Shown: in pieces, positions 5,980 to 13,104 of the stretch
Layout: every line of letters begins with the position of its first letter
How positions within the stretch are numbered: the first letter of the stretch is position 1
From: Bacteroidales bacterium
GTDB taxonomy: Bacteria > Bacteroidota > Bacteroidia > Bacteroidales > 4484-276
Assembly (NCBI GenBank): GCA_029939965.1
Contig: JAOZRY010000012.1
Span: 1 to 16,786, forward strand
Length of the DNA: 16,786 nucleotides
Reading direction: 5' to 3'
Position numbers and translations under genes: made by a program
The notes under the pieces: generated by a model
Databases searched by the model: none
Told to the model about the DNA's origin: nothing
The model's input: only the letters and a program-made list of their open reading frames with translations

Positions 5980-8900
5980 TTAATTTACCAAAGGAAGTGT
6001 AATAATAAATGTAGTTCCATACCCCTCGTGCGATGTATAAGAAACCTCTCCTCCCGAATTAATTATAATACTTTTAACAATTGCTAACCCAAGCCCCATA
6101 CCTCCTGATTTGGTTGTAAAATTTGGTGAGAAGATTTTTCCTGCGATATCTTCTGATATACCGCCACCATTATCCGTTATTTCGATTATATTACTCTGCA
6201 ATTGTTTTTGAATCCTAATTTTTATTGTTCCATCAGTTTTTGTTCCGATTGCCTGAATCGAGTTTTTAAGTAAATTATTGAATGCCCGAAGTAGTTGTTC
6301 CTTGTCAGCAAAAACTGTATAGTCTAAATCTGTTTTATAATCAAATGAAAAAGATACCTCGTTATAATTTTTAAACAAACTTATGGAGCTTTTAATAATT
6401 TCAATTAAATCAATATTTTCTTTTTTGCTTAATTGTATTTTGGCAAAATCAGAAAATTCTGATGCAATAGCACTTAACGAATTTATTTGTTCAATCATGG
6501 TTTGTGTAAATTTTTCCAACCGCATATCCCAATTTGGAGATTGATTTTGCCAGGCTCGCTGCAAATACTGTACGCTTAGTTTCATTGGTGTAAGCGGATT
6601 TTTTATTTCGTGAGCCACTTGTTTTGCCATCTCTCTCCAGGCCGATTCACGCTCCGACTTTGCTAATAATTCTGCACTTTTGGCAAGTTCATCAATCATC
6701 CGGTTGTATTCCGAAACAAGTTGACCAATCTCATCATTTTTACTCCAATCAATCGTTTCATTTTGTCCATCCAGTTTTACCTGCCTTATTTTGGCCATAA
6801 TCATTTTTAATGGCCTCGAAATATAGTTGGAAACAAATAATGCAATCAACAACGAGAGTGCGATTAAAATAACATATATGTTTATGTAAGTAACAAGAAA
6901 TGCTGATATTTCCCTTCTCAAATCATTTTCTTTCGAAAAATATGGCAGATTCAAATATGCTATTACATCACCCATGGTATTTACAAATGGAATATATGCA
7001 GATAGGTATTCTTGTTTCCCTATGTTTTCAACATGAATAAAAAGTGAACTATTATCATAAACCAAAGCTTTATATGCTTGCGCATTAATATTTTTACTTA
7101 TTAGTTGTTCTTCGTATATTTGGGGTCTTGATGATGCTATTAGTTTTCCGTTTAAATCAAAGAGGTTAATATCGGTAAAAAATACATTCGAAAATTTAAT
7201 TAAAAGATCGGTAATCATATATGCTTGCGGTTCATTAAAAGTCTCTATATCCGAAAACTTGTGCTGCATTTCTACAAGTACCGAATGAGTTTTTTCACTT
7301 AAAATATCTTCATTTTTTTGATCGTTGAGATTATTAATATATATAATAGTAAAAACACCAATAACCAAAAACGAAAACAGAATAACAAAAGTCATGGATA
7401 ATTGAAGTCTGGTTCTTAAACTCAGACTAATTTTTTTTGTAGAAAATGGAAAAATAAAAAGAATAAAGATTACACTATAAAAAAAAATAAAAAACAAAAA
7501 CAAATACGAAAAAGGCGCAAGTATATCTGCTATTGATTTTTGTTTCTTGCTAATTATAAGATCATTGTTTTGATCAATTTTATAAAAGAGATGATTATAT
7601 CCATTTTGATTAAAAAAATCAAATTGACCTGCTGAATGATCGTAGTTGTGAAGATCAAAATTATAGAAGTATTCACCAACACGAATATTTAATTTGTTAG
7701 CTTGATATTTTGCATAAGAGTATTCTGTAAGATCGGGGTTTTGTTTGATATTTTCGTTTACAAGTAAATCCGGAAAACCCAAATCACGTGCTACATATTT
7801 TGGAAGGAGTTCGATATATATTTTAATGGCCAAAGGTTTGAAAGTAGAATTTGAAAAATCAAATACTGCTATATATCCATTTTCGCCGGAAGCATATTTG
7901 AGAAAGCTCAGTTCCGGACTTTTTGTTTTTATACCGTTTGATTCAATTATTTCATCAAAATACGAATCACAGTTTATTGCAATATTTTCTGGTTGGATAT
8001 CGAGTATATCTTTAGAATTACATATTGTTATCTGGTAATCGTATTTTTCAAAATAGCCATTAAAGAAATTTCTAAAAAAGTATTCTTCAAATACCAGTTG
8101 ATCAAAATCTGTTTGTTCATATCTGGTCAGTAAGTCTATAAGATTTTCATCTTTATATACTTTTTCACTCTCACTGTAAAAAATGTATTCAGCTAACGGA
8201 TCACGTTGTTCTGATGCTAAATGAACAGCAAGTAATTTCCGAAATTCTTTTTCTTTTGATGTATTGTATTTGTGAAGTGAATATGTGGATATGATGGAAA
8301 AAAGGAGAATATAGAACACAATATTTCCAAGGCTGAATTTGAAAACACTTTTTTGAAAAAACACTCCAAATGAAAAAATGTATATAAAAGTAAAAATGAG
8401 ATACCAAATATCGGCATTTGAAAAAAGCATACCATAAATTGAAAAAGCAATAAAAACACAGGTTAATAATATGGCATAAATAGTAAGATTTTTACTGTAT
8501 TTATAGGCATAAAATGAGAGCTTTGAGCTTATTAATAAATATGACAACACTGCTGCACCAATTATTATAAAGCTTAAGAAACTCATTTGCGATAAGCTAA
8601 AAATGTTATTTAGATCCAACGAAATGCTCGAATCAATTATAAGACTTCTGAAAATAAATTCGATACCCTTGAAAAAAATAAAGTTGTGCAGAAATAATGA
8701 GAATATCAAAAAATATTTGTGCAGCACGCTTTTCTGCAAATTTTTTAGTTTAAATTTTACATGCCTGTATATAAAAAATGATAGAATAAGAACGAAGATG
8801 GTATTTAAAAATAAGTCGCCTATTGATGGTATTAAATCTGAGTATCCATAGTAATATGGCGAAAAAAAAGTTGATTGATATAATACACGGGGAATTTCAA

Positions 8901-9681
8901 AATAGAAAATTGCAATACGTAATATTATCAGATCAGCAATAAAACCAAAAAGAAACAAAAAGAACTTACTCGTTTTTATTAAGATCAATAAATGTATTTT
9001 GTAAATCAATACAATTATTAATAGCAGTGTAATGAAGTAAATAATAAAAAGTATGTTTAGTTCTCGTTGAGAAATTGATGTGTTTGAATCGAATGAAATC
9101 GAAAAAAGAAAAGTACCATCTAACGAATTTACATTGTAATGTTGGGAAGGGGTTTCGGAATAACTAATTCCCTCTGATAGTTTAAAAGAATTGTGAAAAT
9201 CATTTTCAAGGTATTCATTTTGATAATTGTAATCTCGTTTGATGAGATAGAGCCCGATAAAGGTGGTATATTTATCCTCAACGATTTTTATTCTGTAATA
9301 TCCGTTTCCGGTATTGATAATTTGATTTGATGATATTTCTTTTGGTGACAAAACGGGCACAGAATTTCCTGACCAAAAAATCAGTGAATCTTTTTCAAAT
9401 ATAAAAAAAAGGAATCCTTTCGACTCGAAATTGGACTTGTATTTTTCGAGAAGTGTAAAAACGGAGTTTGTATCTTCCTGATAAACTGTTTTCAGGTTTT
9501 GTAATTCTTTTTGTAATTCGTTGTCCTTTTCCTCAATTTTTTCCTGTACATCTTTTAGGATTTCAGTGTGATCAAAATCATTTTGGAAACGATTAGTCAG
9601 GAAAATCGACAAAAACATAAATACTCCAAGTGCGACAGCATAGAGCTTTAAATTTTGCTTTTTTTTTGACGTTTGTATCAT
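5980..9681 (-). CDS. Large NtrY-like membrane sensor histidine kinase
   Basis: This 1233-residue kinase presumably senses an envelope signal and phosphorylates an unlinked response regulator. Membrane segments are predicted near 13-29, 208-226, 231-260, 288-304, 322-338, 365-385, 400-418, 425-441 and 453-468, then 721-746, 761-782 and 926-950. This leaves two likely exposed domains: about 470-720 and 785-925, the latter like a Cache/PAS sensor. A HAMP domain (951-1003) leads directly into the dimerisation helix with H1024 in the H-box AHEIKNPLTPMKL. The ATPase domain has the N-box NNLLKNS (1135-1141), the G1 box D1170-NGGG, and the G2 loop GGMGLGLA (1193-1200). Unlike classic NtrY, I see no PAS domain between HAMP and the H-box. 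No response regulator lies in the window, so it is an orphan here. Start at 9681 gives a short basic N-terminus before the first helix. Confidence 0.9.
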   Translation of the reverse strand: MIQTSKKKQNLKLYAVALGVFMFLSIFLTNRFQNDFDHTEILKDVQEKIEEKDNELQKELQNLKTVYQEDTNSVFTLLEKYKSNFESKGFLFFIFEKDSLIFWSGNSVPVLSPKEISSNQIINTGNGYYRIKIVEDKYTTFIGLYLIKRDYNYQNEYLENDFHNSFKLSEGISYSETPSQHYNVNSLDGTFLFSISFDSNTSISQRELNILFIIYFITLLLIIVLIYKIHLLILIKTSKFFLFLFGFIADLIILRIAIFYFEIPRVLYQSTFFSPYYYGYSDLIPSIGDLFLNTIFVLILSFFIYRHVKFKLKNLQKSVLHKYFLIFSLFLHNFIFFKGIEFIFRSLIIDSSISLDLNNIFSLSQMSFLSFIIIGAAVLSYLLISSKLSFYAYKYSKNLTIYAILLTCVFIAFSIYGMLFSNADIWYLIFTFIYIFSFGVFFQKSVFKFSLGNIVFYILLFSIISTYSLHKYNTSKEKEFRKLLAVHLASEQRDPLAEYIFYSESEKVYKDENLIDLLTRYEQTDFDQLVFEEYFFRNFFNGYFEKYDYQITICNSKDILDIQPENIAINCDSYFDEIIESNGIKTKSPELSFLKYASGENGYIAVFDFSNSTFKPLAIKIYIELLPKYVARDLGFPDLLVNENIKQNPDLTEYSYAKYQANKLNIRVGEYFYNFDLHNYDHSAGQFDFFNQNGYNHLFYKIDQNNDLIISKKQKSIADILAPFSYLFLFFIFFYSVIFILFIFPFSTKKISLSLRTRLQLSMTFVILFSFLVIGVFTIIYINNLNDQKNEDILSEKTHSVLVEMQHKFSDIETFNEPQAYMITDLLIKFSNVFFTDINLFDLNGKLIASSRPQIYEEQLISKNINAQAYKALVYDNSSLFIHVENIGKQEYLSAYIPFVNTMGDVIAYLNLPYFSKENDLRREISAFLVTYINIYVILIALSLLIALFVSNYISRPLKMIMAKIRQVKLDGQNETIDWSKNDEIGQLVSEYNRMIDELAKSAELLAKSERESAWREMAKQVAHEIKNPLTPMKLSVQYLQRAWQNQSPNWDMRLEKFTQTMIEQINSLSAIASEFSDFAKIQLSKKENIDLIEIIKSSISLFKNYNEVSFSFDYKTDLDYTVFADKEQLLRAFNNLLKNSIQAIGTKTDGTIKIRIQKQLQSNIIEITDNGGGISEDIAGKIFSPNFTTKSGGMGLGLAIVKSIIINSGGEVSYTSHEGYGTTFIITLPLVN

Positions 9682-9746
9682 TTCAGATCGAAAAAAGTAT
9701 ATATATAATTAATATTCAGCTAATTACAACACGACCCGTTAAAATC

Positions 9747-9821
9747 ATTTTAAGCGATTCTTTTAATAAAAACGATTATCAATACCACAGGAGTTGTAAA
9801 AGTCGCCAAATCGCTTTAAAT
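9747..9821. repeat. 13-base inverted repeat ahead of the kinase gene
   Basis: ATTTTAAGCGATT (9747-9759) and AATCGCTTTAAAT (9809-9821) are inverted copies with 12 of 13 positions matching, separated by 49 bases. The right arm overlaps the stop codon of the methyltransferase gene (TTA at 9816-9818). They lie 66-140 bases upstream of the kinase start. They could be an operator pair or a long-looped attenuator hairpin between the two genes. I see no TAnnTTTG promoter for the kinase in this 134-base gap. Confidence 0.45.
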
Positions 9822-10712
9822 GGCTCTTTTTTCCTTTTTAGCAAGATATATAATGCTTGAGTAGTTATTGTTATTTATTTTAGCATGTATGTTCGATTTA
9901 AGGCCATTTACAAATGCATTAGCAAAACCCATTTTTGCAGATTTGTATTTTTCGCTCAACAAGCTCACATAAAAAGAATCAAACTTCATAGGTTGTATTT
10001 CGAAAATATTGAAATGGAATTTCCGTAATAGCTCTGAAATTGTTGATGGCGAAAAATGATAAAGATGTCGTGGCACATCATATCCTGCCCAGTGGTGTTT
10101 ATAATAATTTGCATCCCACGAAAGATAGTTTGGAAGTGCGATCAATAAAAATCCATCATCCTTTAAAAGTTTTTCAATCTGTTGTATTCGTTTATTGAGT
10201 TCGGGAACATGTTCAAGTACGTGCCACATTGTTATCACATCAAAATTTTTCGCAGTAAGTTCATCAATGCTTTCCTCTGGTTTTACATCAAGACCATAAT
10301 TATTAATGGCAAAATTTCGTGGATTTTTGGCCGGTTCAATGCCCATTGTCCCCCACCCTTTTTTATAAAAATAATTTAAAAATTCACCGGTTGCACATCC
10401 GATGTCTAATATTTTACCAGCCGATTTATGTCGGCTAATCAGGTTGTACTTTTTGTAAAGAGAGTAATTTTTTACAGCATTATATAAAACAGTTATTAAC
10501 CCTTTATTTTTTTTGCTGTGCGAAAAATAATCTTCCGATTCGTAATATTTTTGAAGATCTTCAGCTCGTGGTCTTGGATTTGTAAATACAAATTTGCACG
10601 ATGAACATTTTACAAGTTGAAAACTTTCTTTAGATAAAAAGTGATCATCAATTGATAAAAATTTGCTAAATGATTTTTTCCCGCAAAGCGGACAATTGTT
10701 TAATAGTTCCAT
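9816..10712 (-). CDS. SAM-dependent methyltransferase with N-terminal zinc-ribbon-like segment
   Basis: This 298-residue class I methyltransferase has a four-cysteine N-terminal element (C7-x2-C10 and C36-x2-C39) followed by FVFTNPRP. That arrangement is common in Bacteroidetes proteins annotated as UbiG/SAM methyltransferases. SAM-binding motif I is LDIGCATGEF (102-111). The acidic residue at the end of strand two is E126 (MGIEPAK). Motif II is FDVITMWHVLEHV (157-169), and the post-motif LLKDDGFLLIALPN is at 182-195. The substrate is not deducible; small-molecule, lipid or polysaccharide precursors are all possible. The gene follows mnmG by 32 bases, with a parS site in that gap, so it probably shares the transcript. 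The methyltransferase fold is certain, the role unknown. Confidence 0.85.
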   Translation of the reverse strand: MELLNNCPLCGKKSFSKFLSIDDHFLSKESFQLVKCSSCKFVFTNPRPRAEDLQKYYESEDYFSHSKKNKGLITVLYNAVKNYSLYKKYNLISRHKSAGKILDIGCATGEFLNYFYKKGWGTMGIEPAKNPRNFAINNYGLDVKPEESIDELTAKNFDVITMWHVLEHVPELNKRIQQIEKLLKDDGFLLIALPNYLSWDANYYKHHWAGYDVPRHLYHFSPSTISELLRKFHFNIFEIQPMKFDSFYVSLLSEKYKSAKMGFANAFVNGLKSNIHAKINNNNYSSIIYLAKKEKRAI

Positions 10713-10723
10713 TTTAATTTATA

Positions 10724-10739
10724 TGTTTCACGTGAAACA
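10724..10739. other. parS: parS site, perfect 16-base consensus
   Basis: TGTTTCACGTGAAACA is a complete palindrome and identical to the bacterial parS consensus, the centromere-like sequence where ParB loads and from which it slides in its CTP-bound form. It lies in the 32-base gap between mnmG and the methyltransferase, outside both coding sequences. parS sites usually cluster around the replication origin. Confidence 0.88.
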
Positions 10740-10744
10740 ATTTA

Positions 10745-12619
10745 CTATCTACCAAGATACACAACTAACACAGAGATATCTGATGGACTAACACCACTAA
10801 TTCGTGAGGCCTGACCAATTGTTTCCGGACGAATTTTAGATAACTTCTCTCGTGCTTCAAAACTTAGAGACTTAAGATTATTATAGTCGAAATTTGCTCT
10901 TAATTTAATGTTTTCAAGTTTAGAAATTTTAGCGGCTATCTCTTGCTCTTTTTGTATGTAATTATCGTACTTAACTAAGATTTCTGTTTCCTCAAGGATT
11001 TCATCCAAAAAATTTCCCTCCAGTGATTGAATAAAAGTATTTAAAGAAGGAATGTTTTTTATTAATCCATCTAGCGATACTTCTGGACGAAGAATAAGGC
11101 TTTCGATCTTTACTTTTTGCGAAAGGGGTTTTGACCCTGATTGATGGAGATACTCATTAATTTCGATTGGTGAAACTCCTTGCTTTTGAAGAAACTTTCT
11201 GATACTGCTAATTATTTCAATTTTGTGATTTACGATTTCCAAACGTTTATCTGATGCTAAACCAATTTTATTACTCAAAGGTGTAAGCCTGATATCTGCA
11301 TTATCCTGCCTGAGTAAAATGCGATATTCTGCTCTGGATGTAAACATACGATAAGGCTCATCAACACCTTTTGTAATTAAATCATCTATCAACACACCAA
11401 TGTAAGCATCTGATCGGGATAGTGTAAATTCGGGAAGCTCGTTAATTTTGAGGTGTGCATTTATACCAGCCATAAGCCCTTGTGCTCCTGCTTCTTCATA
11501 TCCGGTGGTACCATTAATTTGCCCGGCAAAATACAGGTTTTCTACAAGTTTTGTTTCGAGGGTGTATTTAAGCTGTACGGGCGGAAAATAATCATATTCG
11601 ATAGCGTAACCGGGTCTGAAAATTTTAGCATTTTCAAAACCGGGAATTTTGCGCAAAGCTTTAAATTGAATATAGTCCGGTAGCGAAGAAGAAAATCCGT
11701 TTACGTAATATTCTACAGTATCCCAGCCTTCGGGTTCAACAAAAAGCTGGTGACTGGTTTTGTCGGAAAAGCGATCAATTTTATCTTCAATCGAAGGGCA
11801 ATATCTGGGGCCAACACCCGCAATTCTACCAGCAAACATTGGTGAGTCGTGAAAGCCCACTTTTAAGGTATCGTGTACTGTAGAGTTTGTGTAAGTAATC
11901 CAACAGCTTCTTTGTTTTTTATGGTTAGGCGTGTTGGTAAACGAAAATTTCTGAGGATTCTCATCTCCGGTTTGCTCTTCCATTTTCGAAAAATCTATTG
12001 TTCTTCCATCAACACGCACCGGTGTTCCTGTTTTCATACGCAAACTTTCAAAACCAAGTTGTACCAGCGATTCTGTTAGTCCTGTCGAGGCTATCTCTCC
12101 TATCCTACCCCCTCCAAAACTTTTTTGCCCAATATGAATTATGCCGTTTAAAAAAGTTCCATTTGTAAGGATTACAGATTTTGCAAATATCTCTTGACCC
12201 ATCGATGTTTTTACACCAATCACCCTATTATCTTTTATAATCAAGTCTGTGACCATATCTTGCCAGAAGTCAAGATTTGAAATTTGTTCGAGCATTTCAC
12301 GCCATTTCAGGGTGAAAAGAGTACGATCGCTTTGAGCTCTTGGGCTCCACATAGCAGGCCCTTTTGATTTATTGAGCATACGGAATTGTATGCGTGTATG
12401 ATCGGTTACAATACCTGAATATCCACCCAACGCATCAATTTCTCTAATAATCTGACCTTTTGCAATACCACCCATTGCAGGGTTGCACGACATGTGTGCA
12501 ATGTTGCCCATGTTCATGGTAATTAGCAAAGTTTTGGATCCCATGTTTGCTGCTGCTGCTGCTGCCTCGCTTCCCGAGTGTCCGGCACCAACTACGATCA
12601 CATCATATTTTTCAAACAT
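10745..12619 (-). CDS. mnmG: tRNA uridine-34 carboxymethylaminomethyl-modifying enzyme, FAD subunit
   Basis: MnmG (GidA) works with the GTPase MnmE to install the carboxymethylaminomethyl group at C5 of wobble U34 in tRNAs reading NNA/NNG codons, using FAD, NADH and methylene-tetrahydrofolate. The 624-residue length is normal. The FAD-binding Rossmann motif VVGAGHSGSEAA is at 9-20. The conserved C45 segment SCNPAMGGIAKG is at 44-55. GGGRIGE lies further on, and INGTTGYEEAGAQGLMAGIN in the second FAD region lies near residue 370. The C-terminal helical MnmE-interaction domain closes with RISGVSPSDISVL. ATG 12619 places the FAD motif close to the N-terminus, as expected. ybeY ends 28 bases upstream and a parS site lies in that gap. 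Confidence 0.97.
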   Translation of the reverse strand: MFEKYDVIVVGAGHSGSEAAAAAANMGSKTLLITMNMGNIAHMSCNPAMGGIAKGQIIREIDALGGYSGIVTDHTRIQFRMLNKSKGPAMWSPRAQSDRTLFTLKWREMLEQISNLDFWQDMVTDLIIKDNRVIGVKTSMGQEIFAKSVILTNGTFLNGIIHIGQKSFGGGRIGEIASTGLTESLVQLGFESLRMKTGTPVRVDGRTIDFSKMEEQTGDENPQKFSFTNTPNHKKQRSCWITYTNSTVHDTLKVGFHDSPMFAGRIAGVGPRYCPSIEDKIDRFSDKTSHQLFVEPEGWDTVEYYVNGFSSSLPDYIQFKALRKIPGFENAKIFRPGYAIEYDYFPPVQLKYTLETKLVENLYFAGQINGTTGYEEAGAQGLMAGINAHLKINELPEFTLSRSDAYIGVLIDDLITKGVDEPYRMFTSRAEYRILLRQDNADIRLTPLSNKIGLASDKRLEIVNHKIEIISSIRKFLQKQGVSPIEINEYLHQSGSKPLSQKVKIESLILRPEVSLDGLIKNIPSLNTFIQSLEGNFLDEILEETEILVKYDNYIQKEQEIAAKISKLENIKLRANFDYNNLKSLSFEAREKLSKIRPETIGQASRISGVSPSDISVLVVYLGR

Positions 12620-12628
12620 TTTTTACAT

Positions 12629-12644
12629 TGTTTCACGTGGAACA
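12629..12644. other. parS: parS site, one-base variant
   Basis: TGTTTCACGTGGAACA differs from the parS consensus at one position (A to G at position 12), a substitution of the kind tolerated in known parS sites. It fits inside the 28-base gap between ybeY and mnmG. It is 1905 bases from the perfect site at 10724, so mnmG is flanked by both. Confidence 0.8.
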
Positions 12645-12647
12645 TTT

Positions 12648-13085
12648 CTATGAAATCTTTAGTCTATCAGGCCTACGCGACAAATAGATGTTTTCATTTT
12701 TCGTCATTTCGTCTTTCTCCAAACAAGTTTTATCACCAAAACCAATCAAGTGTAAAACACCGTGGATAATTATGCGATGAAGTTCATCAAATATTTTTTT
12801 GGAAAAAACAGTTGTATTTTCTCTTATTCTTTCAATACTGATAAATAAATCGCCCGAAATTATTCCATTTTCTGAATAGTCGAAAGTAATAATATCGGTT
12901 AATGTATCATGATCCAAATATTTTTTGTTCATCTTATGGAGAAATGAATCTGAACAAATAATGATATTGATGTTTCCTGTTTTAAACCCTTCGGTAGAAA
13001 TACTATTAGTAATCCACTGGCGCAACAATATTTTTTGTTTTATTGTGTAAGTAGTTTCTTCCTGAAAAAAGTGTATGTTTTGCAT
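12648..13085 (-). CDS. ybeY: Endoribonuclease YbeY (16S rRNA 3'-end maturation)
   Basis: YbeY is a metal-dependent single-strand RNase needed for 16S rRNA 3' maturation and late 70S ribosome quality control. The 145-residue protein has the substrate-side motif LDHDTLTDIITFDY (57-70) and the metal-binding motif HGVLHLIGFGD (108-118). The two first ligands H108 and H112 are kept. The third, histidine in E. coli (HGxLHLxGYDH), is D118 here. I recall Asp at this place as typical of Bacteroidetes YbeY, so activity is probably intact. The start lies 19 bases after the DUF4175 stop and the gene precedes mnmG, so both RNA-modification genes are likely on one mRNA. Confidence 0.92.
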   Translation of the reverse strand: MQNIHFFQEETTYTIKQKILLRQWITNSISTEGFKTGNINIIICSDSFLHKMNKKYLDHDTLTDIITFDYSENGIISGDLFISIERIRENTTVFSKKIFDELHRIIIHGVLHLIGFGDKTCLEKDEMTKNENIYLSRRPDRLKIS

Positions 13086-13104
13086 TATTTTGATAAGTAA
13101 CCCG

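Noticed and set aside
7785..7790. A third CACGTG core that could be a parS site
   Set aside because: Only the six-base core matches; the flanks (CAAAT...CTACA) lack the TGTTT/AAACA arms, and it lies inside the kinase coding sequence.
12762..12770. DnaA-box-like TTATCCACG on the minus strand, possible replication origin
   Set aside because: It is a single near-match inside ybeY, with no cluster of further boxes and no AT-rich unwinding region beside it, so an oriC is not supported in this window.
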